Positions 25,723-33,334 of a stretch of 36,248 nt of DNA are shown piece by piece; position 1 is the first letter of the stretch, and every line of letters begins with the position of its first letter. The DNA is from Dehalococcoidia bacterium. Lineage in GTDB: Bacteria; Chloroflexota; Dehalococcoidia; Lucifugimonadales; UBA3495. A model generated the notes under the pieces. That model saw only the letters and a list, made by a program, of their open reading frames with translations, did not search any database and had not been told where the DNA came from. Location of the stretch: assembly GCA_022451925.1 (NCBI GenBank), contig JAKUNL010000019.1, positions 19,496 to 55,743 on the forward strand, in the 5' to 3' direction. The position numbers and the translations under genes are program-made.

Positions 25723-25757
25723 TAAAAAAACCTGGTCAGAGTTATTCGGTGTGACTT

Positions 25758-25790
25758 AAAAGGCCTTGGATTAATCGTCCGGGGCCTTTT
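25758..25790 (+). terminator. Rho-independent terminator after the thiolase gene
   Basis: AAAAGGCC (25758-25765) pairs with GGCCTTTT (25783-25790), with a further inner GGA/TCC pairing. Its right half lies within the tail of the pseudogene on the opposite strand. Confidence 0.75.
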
Positions 25791-26030
25791 CTATTGTTTG
25801 CTGTTTAGGGGTATTAATTGAAGATTCGAGCGCCACTGTCCCTTTCGTCGATGCGGATTCAATCGTCGCTCGAATAACCTGAACTGCTACCAGACCGTCC
25901 AGTCGTTGGCTTCTGGGTCTTGGCAATTCCGCATCGCTTGATTGAAGCCTTCAATTTGCGTTTGGATCAGTCTGAGACCGTTCCACGGGCACGGTCTCAC
26001 GGCATTCATAGACTTGCTGGATACTCTGTA
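25771..26030 (-). pseudogene. C-terminal remnant of a Gfo/Idh/MocA-type oxidoreductase, frameshifted
   Basis: Read leftward, three pieces in different frames join into one family-like C-terminus: VYECRETVPVERSQTDPNAN (about 26015-25957), IEGFNQAMRNCQDPEAN (about 25957-25905) and LDGLVAVQVIRATIESASTK onward (from about 25902) to a TAA at 25771. The order and content match the usual Gfo/Idh/MocA ending, where a substrate-domain helix is followed by an LxAVxVIxAxxESA helix. At least two frameshifts are needed, and the N-terminal 300 or so residues are absent, replaced by the promoter region of the CoA-transferase. It is a different paralog from the intact gene at 28182-29279. Confidence 0.7.
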
Positions 26031-26118
26031 GAGGGCGTGTGAATGGTAGGCGTCGGATCGTTTATATGCGGTATACTCTGACGGTCTTGGAAGAACCCAA
26101 TTGTTCAGGAGTTGACTC

Positions 26119-27297
26119 ATGGCCCAGACGAAACCCGTTGGCGTCCTCGACGGTGTCCGAATCCTAGAACTGGCCCGTTGGCAGGCCGCTCCAAGAGGAG
26201 GAATGATCCTTAGGGACATGGGCGCCGAGGTCATCAAACTGGAATGGAGTAAATCTAGCGACCTTAGAAACTCTGGGCCGTTCGTCGGGGACATGAGTGT
26301 GCAGTTTGCTGCCTACAATCGTGGCAAGAAGAGCGTCACTCTCAACACCCGTCATCCAGAGGGTAAGGACTTGTTCTTCAAGTTGTTGGAAGTCTCTGAT
26401 GTGGTGTTGGAGAATTTCCGGCCTGGCACCATGGAAAAGATGGGGTTCAGCTATGAGAAGATGTGTGAGGTTAACCCCGGCATTATACTGGCCTCAGTTT
26501 CAGGGTTCGGACAGTACGGTCCGTATCGAGATCGTCAGTGTTTTGACCCTATCATCCAGGCCATGAGCGGCATAGGCCATCAGACAGGCCGCGGCTTTGA
26601 CCAGCCGGTAATGTCTGAAGGGCCAATTATGGACCGCACTGCCGCTTTGCACGCTACCATCGGGATCCTGGGAGCTCTGCGTTACCGGGACCGCACAGGG
26701 GACGGCCAATGGCTGGAAGTAGCCATGTTAGACGGCGGTATTACTCTTGAAGAAGTCGCTCTGGCCATGTGCCACGAGACCGGCACAAACGATTTCACCC
26801 GTTCTGGATCATTTATCCGATGCAAAGACGGCTATGTCTCTACTGGTGCGGCCCGCGCGGGGATGTGGGAGCGTATGTTGAAGATAATGGGATACGACGA
26901 ACTGTCTGACGACCCGGAATTCGCAGCTCCGATGTTCGCGACAGATAAAGCAGAGATACGCATGGAATTGCTGCATCTATGGTGCGAAGAGAGGACGACA
27001 AAAGAGGTTGAGGCAGCTTTGGTCGGAGCGGATATCCCGGTTGGCCCTGCTTTGACCATTCCGGAGGTACTGGCGGATAAACACTTGTGGGAACGGGAGG
27101 TTATGATGGAAGAAGAACTGCCGGAGGGTAAAAAGATACTAGTGCCCGGTCCTACCATAATCAAATACTCTAAAACTCCCACCACCGCTGGTCCTATTCC
27201 CAAGTATGGGCAGCACAATGTAGAGATATATTCTGGCGTGTTAGGTTTGAGCGATCAAGAGATGTCTCGTTTGGTTGCAGCAGGCATAATCACCTAG
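26119..27297 (+). CDS. CaiB/BaiF family (class III) CoA-transferase
   Basis: A 392-residue class III CoA-transferase. Family marks are LDGVRILELARWQAAPRGGMILRDMGAEVIKLE (residues 10-42, given here as a region), NRGKKSVTLN, ENFRPGTMEKMG and the catalytic Asp172 in GPIMDRTAALHAT. These enzymes move CoA between carboxylic acids, activating a substrate without ATP. AGGAG precedes the ATG at 26119. It probably feeds acids to the nearby thiolase and may be followed by a weak hairpin at its stop codon. Substrates of relatives include carnitine, formate/oxalate, benzylsuccinate and bile acids; this one is unknown. Confidence 0.93.
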   Translation: MAQTKPVGVLDGVRILELARWQAAPRGGMILRDMGAEVIKLEWSKSSDLRNSGPFVGDMSVQFAAYNRGKKSVTLNTRHPEGKDLFFKLLEVSDVVLENFRPGTMEKMGFSYEKMCEVNPGIILASVSGFGQYGPYRDRQCFDPIIQAMSGIGHQTGRGFDQPVMSEGPIMDRTAALHATIGILGALRYRDRTGDGQWLEVAMLDGGITLEEVALAMCHETGTNDFTRSGSFIRCKDGYVSTGAARAGMWERMLKIMGYDELSDDPEFAAPMFATDKAEIRMELLHLWCEERTTKEVEAALVGADIPVGPALTIPEVLADKHLWEREVMMEEELPEGKKILVPGPTIIKYSKTPTTAGPIPKYGQHNVEIYSGVLGLSDQEMSRLVAAGIIT

Positions 27298-27315
27298 GCT
27301 CCTGCCGAGGTGATT
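27288..27315 (+). terminator. Possible terminator overlapping the CoA-transferase stop
   Basis: AATCACCT (27288-27295) pairs with AGGTGATT (27308-27315), plus an inner GGC/GCC. The following tract TATATT is T-poor, so the call is tentative. Confidence 0.4.
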
Positions 27316-27514
27316 TATATTAAAATCAGTATCGTACGGTTAATACTCGGTCATATTCCGCAAACATTTAATTAATTGGACTATAGAAAGGGTTTTTGCC
27401 TAGGAGACGCGGACTATTCTGATTCTGGGACAAGTAGTGGTAGACTCTCCGCCATATGACTGGATTTTGTTAAACCGGCGTCCCACGATGCCGTTCTGAG
27501 ATTGGAGGATAATA

Positions 27515-28072
27515 ATGGCACGATTACCTGTGGTCACAAGCGATATGGTCCCTGAAGAATTCCGAGAGGCATTCGCTGAGGTCACTGCTCCAGCCGGAGG
27601 TTCTATCACTGGAGGTCCTGGCTCGTTCACAATCAACAGCCCTGAAATGGCGAAACGGCGTAATCACCTGACTAGCTATCTACGCTATGAGACCAAATTC
27701 CCCAGGCGGATATTGGAGTTGGCGATAATTAATACTGCCCGAGCAATGGACTGTCAATACGTTTGGAATGCTCACGCTCCGGCGGCTCGAAAAGAGGGAG
27801 TGCCCGATGCGCTGGTAGATGCTATTCGAGACCGGAAGCCTCTTCCAAGTATGGCTGCTGATGAGCAGGCAATCATTAACTACGGAAACGAGTTCTTCGC
27901 TAATCACAAAGTGAGCCAGCCAACATTTGATGAAGCCCTTAAACAGTTCGGAGCCCAGTATCTGGTGGAGTTGACAACCTTAATGGGCCATTATGCCCAA
28001 ACCTCGTTCTACCTGAACGCTTTTGAGGCAGAACTCCCTGACAATGTCACGGAGCCCGTTCTACCGGTTTGA
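27515..28072 (+). CDS. Carboxymuconolactone decarboxylase family protein
   Basis: A 185-residue CMD-fold protein. The core MDCQYVWNAHAPAARKEGVP, followed by LPSMAADEQAIINYGNEFF and LVELTTLMGHYAQTSFYLNAF, matches the family of about 180-residue single-domain CMD proteins often found with catabolic genes. A single Cys replaces the CxxC of AhpD peroxidases, and the His of WNAH is the likely active residue. The start is set by GGAGG, a six-base spacer and ATG at 27515. It ends at a strong bidirectional terminator. It may act on a lactone or a beta-keto acid; the role is not known. Confidence 0.9.
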   Translation: MARLPVVTSDMVPEEFREAFAEVTAPAGGSITGGPGSFTINSPEMAKRRNHLTSYLRYETKFPRRILELAIINTARAMDCQYVWNAHAPAARKEGVPDALVDAIRDRKPLPSMAADEQAIINYGNEFFANHKVSQPTFDEALKQFGAQYLVELTTLMGHYAQTSFYLNAFEAELPDNVTEPVLPV

Positions 28073-28105
28073 TTTTTGCGTAAGGCCGCAGCCCAAACCG
28101 TAATA

Positions 28106-28161
28106 TAGGCAAAATAAAAAGACGGGGAGCCATTTTCTGACCAGTCTTTTTATTTTGCCTA
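28106..28161. terminator. Bidirectional terminator between convergent genes
   Basis: An 18-bp perfect stem (28106-28123 with 28144-28161) with a 20-base loop. Arms are A/T-rich outside a GAC/GTC neck, giving T tracts on both strands. It serves the CMD gene (+) and the Gfo/Idh/MocA-like gene (-). Confidence 0.85.
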
Positions 28162-28181
28162 CCTCGATGCGCCACTGACGA

Positions 28182-29279
28182 TTAGCTGGTTGTTTTTACC
28201 GTCCTATGTTCCGTGGCCGCAACCCTGATGGAATCTATTAGATTGTGTAGATCCACAGCCGTTTCAAAATCCGGGTAATTTGCGGACTCGCCTTTGATGG
28301 CTTCTCCGAACTGGTAGTACATTTGGCCCACGTTTTTTGGCGAACCGGATGGCATACCCTCCAGAACGTTGGTAAGGCTGGCTGGGACTTCTATGTCTTC
28401 CAATTTGTCGTTACCTTGTGCCCCCGTTAGGAAGACATCGCCGATCTGGGGTGAGTCATCAGAGGTTGCAACCAGCGTTCCCTTGCGACCGTAGATCTCC
28501 ATGACGTAGCCACTACCGGCCCAGGGGTTGACTGCAACGTGTACAGATACTACTGCTCCGTTGGCCAACCGCCCATGCACCAAAATGTTGTCTGGTGATG
28601 TCACGTCCCTCATCTCCTGTGTATCAGTCTCGTACCATTGGTCAACTTGGGTTGAGACGAGCGCGGACACTTCACCGAATTCTCCAGCCACGAATCTGAG
28701 AGCGTCAATAGAGTGGCCAGCGGCTATTGTCAGGGTATTTGCACCGAGTTCAACATCACGCTGCCATGTCCGGCCAGAGACCCTTTCAAGTACTCCGCCC
28801 CGGATCAGACGCATGGAACAAGATAGGATCTCTCCTACGTAACCATCCTCAACCAACTGCTTCATATGCAAGATCGCCGGGGCTGCTCTGGCTTGGAGCC
28901 CAACTATGACTCGTACGCCTTTTTCCTTGGCTAACGCAGCAAGCTCTATTGCTTCTTCGGTGGTCTTTCCAAGGGGCCATTCCGTGTATACGTGTTTGCC
29001 TGCGTTCAAGGCGTCTTTAGTGATCTGGTAATGAGTTGGCACCCGAAGCACCACTGCAACGGCGTCGATCTCCGGATGGGCCAGCATCGTGTGGTAGTCG
29101 TCAAAGGCCATCCTGGCTCCATAAATTCTCTTGGACTCTTCGGCGGTCTCCATTCTGGTGGTGCAGACTCCAGTCAGTTCAAATTCGGGACTGGCAGCGA
29201 TTGCCGGAAGGTGCGATCTGTAGGCCCAGCCAACGTTGGGGCTGGCTCCGATTATTCCCAGTCGTATGCGGTCGGACAT
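28182..29279 (-). CDS. Gfo/Idh/MocA-family protein, Gal80-like, lacking the EKP lysine
   Basis: A 365-residue two-domain protein with an N-terminal Rossmann fold (LGIIGASPNVGWAYRSH) and a C-terminal oxidoreductase fold. The usual EKP motif reads EWP (Glu100-Trp101-Pro102), so the common catalytic Lys is absent. NVGWAYRSHLPAI, VIVGLQARAAPAIL, DGYVGEI and EIYGRKGTL resemble yeast Gal80 (remembered KGWAIKTHYPAI, IISLQGRKSPYIL, QGYIGDI, DIHGTKGDL), an NAD(P)-binding regulator. It may therefore be a sensor or use another catalytic residue. AGGAGA precedes the ATG at 29279. It is the third gene of a leftward operon, 40 bases after the FMN-binding protein. Confidence 0.9.
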   Translation of the reverse strand: MSDRIRLGIIGASPNVGWAYRSHLPAIAASPEFELTGVCTTRMETAEESKRIYGARMAFDDYHTMLAHPEIDAVAVVLRVPTHYQITKDALNAGKHVYTEWPLGKTTEEAIELAALAKEKGVRVIVGLQARAAPAILHMKQLVEDGYVGEILSCSMRLIRGGVLERVSGRTWQRDVELGANTLTIAAGHSIDALRFVAGEFGEVSALVSTQVDQWYETDTQEMRDVTSPDNILVHGRLANGAVVSVHVAVNPWAGSGYVMEIYGRKGTLVATSDDSPQIGDVFLTGAQGNDKLEDIEVPASLTNVLEGMPSGSPKNVGQMYYQFGEAIKGESANYPDFETAVDLHNLIDSIRVAATEHRTVKTTS

Positions 29280-29319
29280 GCTGTTCTCCTATTGCATTAA
29301 ACGTGTCGAGCTTAAGGAT

Positions 29320-29973
29320 TTACCTCAATTTGAAATCTTGTACATGCTTGGGTATGTCGAGTCCAGGTTTATTATTGGGATCGGGCACTGGGGCGTGTTG
29401 GATCTGGGATATCGGAATCACACCCGCCCAGATTGGTAGTTCATAGTCTTCGTCGTCATCTATCGGAGGACCGGTTCGCACTTTAGCAGAACCCTCATCG
29501 ATTAGCATGGAGAAAACAGTGGTTGCCTTGGCCTCTTGGTCTGTCATAGCTCTCAGTTCTTTTAATCGACCGGGGATCAAGGTATCTACGAAGTTATCCA
29601 GCAATCTGTTCTTTTCTTTTCCATCGATCTTAATGGCCTCACCAAAAAGCATTACTGAACGGTAGTTGATGGAATGGTGAAATGCAGACCGGGCCAGAAC
29701 GTAGCCGTCAAAATGGGTTATGGCCATGCAGACCTCTTTCCCGACGATCTGTCGAAGGAACCTGCTGGCAGATGATCCATGCCAGTATATCGTGTCGCCT
29801 TCGCGCCACTGGAGAGTAGGAGTCACATAGGGGCGACCGTCTATGATGTAGGACACGTGGCACAGAGCTGTCGCGTCAATAATTTCGTTGACTACCTCTC
29901 TGTCATAGTCGGCCCTTTTAGGGTTCCGAACAACCTGGGTTCTAGGTGTTCTACGGAGTTCATAGTCTGACAT
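29320..29973 (-). CDS. Pyridoxamine 5'-phosphate oxidase-family FMN-binding protein
   Basis: A 217-residue split-barrel protein of the Pyridox_ox_2/NimA-like group. Signatures are ALCHVSYIIDGRPYVTPTLQ, IYWHGSSASRFLRQI, VCMAITHFDGYVLARSAFHH and YRSVMLFGEAIKI. Such proteins bind FMN or heme and reduce small molecules such as nitro compounds; the vitamin B6 role does not apply to this subgroup. The C-terminal 40 residues (ELPIWAGVIPISQIQHAPVPDPN) match the usual ending. AAGGA lies upstream of the ATG at 29973. It is the middle gene of a three-gene operon, with gaps of 34 and 40 bases. Confidence 0.9.
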   Translation of the reverse strand: MSDYELRRTPRTQVVRNPKRADYDREVVNEIIDATALCHVSYIIDGRPYVTPTLQWREGDTIYWHGSSASRFLRQIVGKEVCMAITHFDGYVLARSAFHHSINYRSVMLFGEAIKIDGKEKNRLLDNFVDTLIPGRLKELRAMTDQEAKATTVFSMLIDEGSAKVRTGPPIDDDEDYELPIWAGVIPISQIQHAPVPDPNNKPGLDIPKHVQDFKLR

Positions 29974-30007
29974 TTATAGGGTCCTTGATTGGATTACAGC
30001 CACGCTT

Positions 30008-30808
30008 TTAGGAGTTCTTCGCCTGTTCTTCGAGTTTCTTGAAATATAAATCGGGGAGTTCTCGGTAATCGGTCATAAGTGAACCGAACCCATCGATTAC
30101 ATCATCCATATTGTTGTCCCGCATGGCGTACCAATAAGTGGCGGTGTTGATTGCAATCACAGGCTTATTAAGCCATTTTTCTGCTTCAGCGGCCATGCGG
30201 GCCATGCCCAAGTTTGTGCCTACCTGGACGAGGACTTCAGCATCTGACTCGTTCAACTCTTTGAGGCTATCCATCATCTCTTTCTCAGTGGTTTGAGCGA
30301 TTTCTGCAGGCCCAGGGCAGCAAAGACCCTTCAGGGCTACAATCTCGAAACCGCAGTCTTCGAAGAATAATTTGACATTAGCATCAGCTACGGGCCAATA
30401 CGGGGTTAGCACGCCGATTTTTTTGATATCTCCATAACATCGGATAGCAGCCTGGCAGGCGTCGGATCCCATGGCGGCCCGCAGTCCAGTTAGACCGGCC
30501 ATATGGGCTTTTAGTTCGTTGGCCTTGGCCAGTCCACCCCAGAACGTTTCTGATGACATACCCATGACCAGGTAATCTGGGTTGCACGTCATGACTCTTA
30601 GTATGGCGTTGTCCCACTCCAGACGAATGGCATCCATCAGCTTATTGAAGTCGTCATCACTGGATAGTGGTTCGTTGGGCACCCAGATTCTCGACATGTG
30701 GTTGGTTACGCCCCTGGGGCGCATCTCGTCAAACTCAGGTTGGACAGATGTGTTGGTCGAAGGAGCTATGACTCCCCAGTTGGCCCTCCAACCCAGTTTG
30801 TCGGGCAT
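30008..30808 (-). CDS. Maleate isomerase/arylmalonate decarboxylase-like protein without the usual cysteines
   Basis: A 266-residue member of the Asp/Glu racemase superfamily. WGVIAPSTNTSVQPEF, KIGVLTPYWPVADANVKLFFEDCGFEIV and VLVQVGTNLGMARMAAEAE match the maleate isomerase and arylmalonate decarboxylase layout. The two catalytic Cys positions appear replaced: motif one reads LVMGMSSET (Met84 or Ser85 where Cys is expected) and motif two reads VGTNLG (Gly197 before the conserved TNL). It may therefore not use the thiol mechanism. AAGGAG precedes the ATG at 30808. It is the first gene of the leftward operon and divergent from the M20 amidohydrolase gene. Confidence 0.85.
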   Translation of the reverse strand: MPDKLGWRANWGVIAPSTNTSVQPEFDEMRPRGVTNHMSRIWVPNEPLSSDDDFNKLMDAIRLEWDNAILRVMTCNPDYLVMGMSSETFWGGLAKANELKAHMAGLTGLRAAMGSDACQAAIRCYGDIKKIGVLTPYWPVADANVKLFFEDCGFEIVALKGLCCPGPAEIAQTTEKEMMDSLKELNESDAEVLVQVGTNLGMARMAAEAEKWLNKPVIAINTATYWYAMRDNNMDDVIDGFGSLMTDYRELPDLYFKKLEEQAKNS

Positions 30809-30997
30809 CTTAAAACTCCTTAAATATTGAGTGATACGTTGTGGTTTTCTGCGAGATCTCGATAACGATAGATTTTAGCAAGAAACTCAATTTTATGCCG
30901 AGATTATCATGATAGATCTAATGTGCAAGCTAGCCGGAAATGGCGTAAAGTCTTTGGAGGCAAAGAACAAACCTTACAATCAGTGATGAGGAAAGAC

Positions 30998-32236
30998 ATG
31001 ACCAGTAAAAATGACTCATCGAAGCAATCCTTGACTAAAACAGCCACCCAGGCAATAGAAAACGCGCGCTCTTTATTGGTGGATTTAGCGTTGGATATCC
31101 ACGCCCACCCCGAGCTGAATTACGAGGAACGACATGCGGCCCAGGTGTTGTCTGACACGTTGGAGAAGTATGGGTTCCAGGTAGAGAGAGGGGTTGGCGG
31201 GGTTGAGACCGCTTTTACTGCGTCCTTATCTGGTAGAGGCGGAGATGGAGCAACTTTAGGGATTCTTGCTGAGTATGATGCTCTGCCGGAGATTGGTCAT
31301 GGTTGCGGGCATAACCTGATTGCGATGGCGGCTATTGGCGCCGGATTGGGATTGCAGGCCAATCTTGGTGTATTGCCGGGCAAAATCATGGTCATTGGCA
31401 CTCCCGCTGAGGAAGGAGGTGGCGGTAAGATTCGTATGTTGAATGAAGGCGTTTTTGAAGGTGTGGACGCCGTATTGTCGTCGCACCCATCTTCAAACAG
31501 GACCGTCATTCCCACAGATATACCACTGGGAGAAAGCTGGAGCCTGGCCATGGTGGGTTACCGGTACATCTTCCACGGTAAAGCTGCTCACGCTGCTGCT
31601 ATGCCCCACGAAGGTGTTAACGCGCTTAACGGTGTGATTCATCTGTTTACAGGAATAGATTCGCTTCGACAGCATCTTAGAGAAGACACTCGGATACACG
31701 GTGTTATAACTGACGGAGGTATGGCTCCAAACGTAGTTCCGGAATTCGCTGCTGCCAACTTTATGCTTCGATGTCGGGATCGGGATTATTTGAGCGATGT
31801 GATAGTCGGTCGTGTTCTGGCGGCAGCCGAAGGGGCTGCTGCCATGACCGGCTGCCGTTTGGAAGTACAGGAGTACTATCCATTCTATGAGAATGTACGC
31901 CCCAATTCGGTGATTGCCGATCTACTACTAAATAATGCTGGTGTGATTGGCTTGAAATTGGACGAGCCACTGGCAGGACGACAGGGCAGCGCGGCTTCAA
32001 CCGATTTTGGCAACGTCAGCCAGTCAATCCCATCGTATGAACTCCGATATGCTGTTAGTGAAGATCCGGTGGCATCCCACTCACGAGAGATGGCTGAGAC
32101 AGCTACGACGGATTACGCTTTGGACGCCGCCATTAACGTGGCCAAGACCATGGCACTCACTGCCTGCGACTTGCTGTTGAGTCCAGATATGCTGTCGGCG
32201 GCTCATTCGGATTTCCGAAACCGTGGCGAGGCATAG
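30998..32236 (+). CDS. M20 family amidohydrolase/peptidase
   Basis: A 412-residue M20 metallohydrolase, closest by layout to the M20D amidohydrolases (aminobenzoyl-glutamate and N-acyl amino acid hydrolases). Metal-site segments are IHAHPELNYEE, EYDALPEIGHGCGHN, PAEEGGGGK and LSSHPSS; the dimerisation domain starts near FHGKAAHAA. It hydrolyses amide bonds of N-acyl or N-aroyl amino acids or dipeptides. The start is placed at the ATG at 30998, with GAGGAA just upstream; earlier in-frame starts at 30986 and 30923 are less likely. The aldo/keto reductase gene follows after 35 bases. Confidence 0.92.
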   Translation: MTSKNDSSKQSLTKTATQAIENARSLLVDLALDIHAHPELNYEERHAAQVLSDTLEKYGFQVERGVGGVETAFTASLSGRGGDGATLGILAEYDALPEIGHGCGHNLIAMAAIGAGLGLQANLGVLPGKIMVIGTPAEEGGGGKIRMLNEGVFEGVDAVLSSHPSSNRTVIPTDIPLGESWSLAMVGYRYIFHGKAAHAAAMPHEGVNALNGVIHLFTGIDSLRQHLREDTRIHGVITDGGMAPNVVPEFAAANFMLRCRDRDYLSDVIVGRVLAAAEGAAAMTGCRLEVQEYYPFYENVRPNSVIADLLLNNAGVIGLKLDEPLAGRQGSAASTDFGNVSQSIPSYELRYAVSEDPVASHSREMAETATTDYALDAAINVAKTMALTACDLLLSPDMLSAAHSDFRNRGEA

Positions 32237-32271
32237 CTATCCACATTGGCTACCTTTAGATTAATAAGGAT

Positions 32272-33099
32272 ATGGGTTTAGATATTTTGGAGTACCGCAA
32301 ACTTGGCCATTTGCACGTTTCGGTGATCGGATTAGGAACCTTACGGGTATTCGACGTAACTGACGAATCGGACCTGATTTTGCGCCGTCAGATAATCGAG
32401 AATTTGTTGTCTAACGGCATTAATTTTATCGATTCAGCCGCGATGTATGGTGCTTCCGAGAAGACTGTCGGCATAACCATTGAGGGCAAACGAGATCAGT
32501 TCTATCTGGCTACTAAAGTGCGTGTCGAAGGTAAAGAAGCTGGAGAACAGCAGATCGCGCAGTCATTCGAAAACTTTGGAGTGGATTATATTGACCTTTT
32601 CCAGGTTCACAACTTGATCGATACCCAAACCCATCTGCCTACTCTTGAACGCCTCAAGGAAGAAGGCAAGATAGGGATGATTGGGGTAACTGCTATGGTT
32701 GATGAGGCCTACCCCGAGGTTATGGAAATTATGCGCAGTGGCCGTATCGACACGGTCCAGATTCCTTATAATGTGGTTCAGCGTGAAGTTGAGCGTGGAA
32801 TCCTTCCTTTGGCTGAAGAGCTGGGAGTCGGTGTTATGGTTATGGAGCCGCTGAAGAAAGGACGATATGTGAAGGAACTCAAAAGTAAGCCTGATTTGAC
32901 CCCACTGAAAGAATTCGGCGTAGAAACCTGGGCGCAGGCTTTACTGTCATGGGTGATATCAGACCCGAGGGTCGGCATCACTATACCTGCGACTTCACGC
33001 CCTGAGCGAATCAACGAGAACGCCGTATCAGGTACCCTAGGCATTCTTCCCCAAGAACTGCGAGACTACGTTCGAGAAGAAACCGTCCGTTTACTTTGA
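32272..33099 (+). CDS. Aldo/keto reductase
   Basis: A 275-residue AKR with a complete tetrad: Asp54 and Tyr59 (NFIDSAAMYG), Lys82 (YLATKV) and His113 (FQVHNL). The TIM-barrel pattern and the C-terminal TIPATSRPERINENA cofactor region are present. These enzymes reduce aldehydes or ketones with NADPH. AAGGA lies only one base before the ATG at 32272, so a downstream start (for example TTG near 32287, LEYRKLGHLH) is possible. It is second gene of the operon with the M20 amidohydrolase; no clear terminator follows. Confidence 0.93.
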   Translation: MGLDILEYRKLGHLHVSVIGLGTLRVFDVTDESDLILRRQIIENLLSNGINFIDSAAMYGASEKTVGITIEGKRDQFYLATKVRVEGKEAGEQQIAQSFENFGVDYIDLFQVHNLIDTQTHLPTLERLKEEGKIGMIGVTAMVDEAYPEVMEIMRSGRIDTVQIPYNVVQREVERGILPLAEELGVGVMVMEPLKKGRYVKELKSKPDLTPLKEFGVETWAQALLSWVISDPRVGITIPATSRPERINENAVSGTLGILPQELRDYVREETVRLL

Positions 33100-33210
33100 C
33101 CTCCACAACAAACAGTATCCTAGTTGCATGGGAAAGGCCGGATCGAGTGATGTTCTCCTCAGAAATAGCGGTTCGAGGGGGGCACCTTTAGCGATGATGG
33201 GGAGATTGCC

Positions 33211-33327
33211 TTGTTTATAAAGTGGATCCTGTCTTTCACTATCATTATGCTTATGGCGGGGAATCTCAGAATGAGCGGTCCGACTGAGATTCGTCGAATG
33301 CCTGGTTCAGTCAAAATGTCGCTGTAG
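33211..33327 (+). CDS. Candidate 38-residue single-pass membrane protein
   Basis: A TTG at 33211 preceded by GGGGAG at a six-base spacing opens a 38-codon frame ending at TAG 33325-33327. It encodes a hydrophobic stretch (FIKWILSFTIIMLMAG) and then a basic, polar tail. No homolog is recognised. It could equally be chance or a gene remnant; its stop lies seven bases before that of the MqnA-like gene on the other strand. Confidence 0.2.
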   Translation: MFIKWILSFTIIMLMAGNLRMSGPTEIRRMPGSVKMSL

Positions 33328-33334
33328 CGTCGGG

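Noticed and set aside
25887-26294. 135-codon minus-strand frame overlapping the CoA-transferase start
   Set aside because: Its upstream half is only the complement of the CoA-transferase gene; just the last 20 or so codons belong to the Gfo/Idh/MocA remnant.
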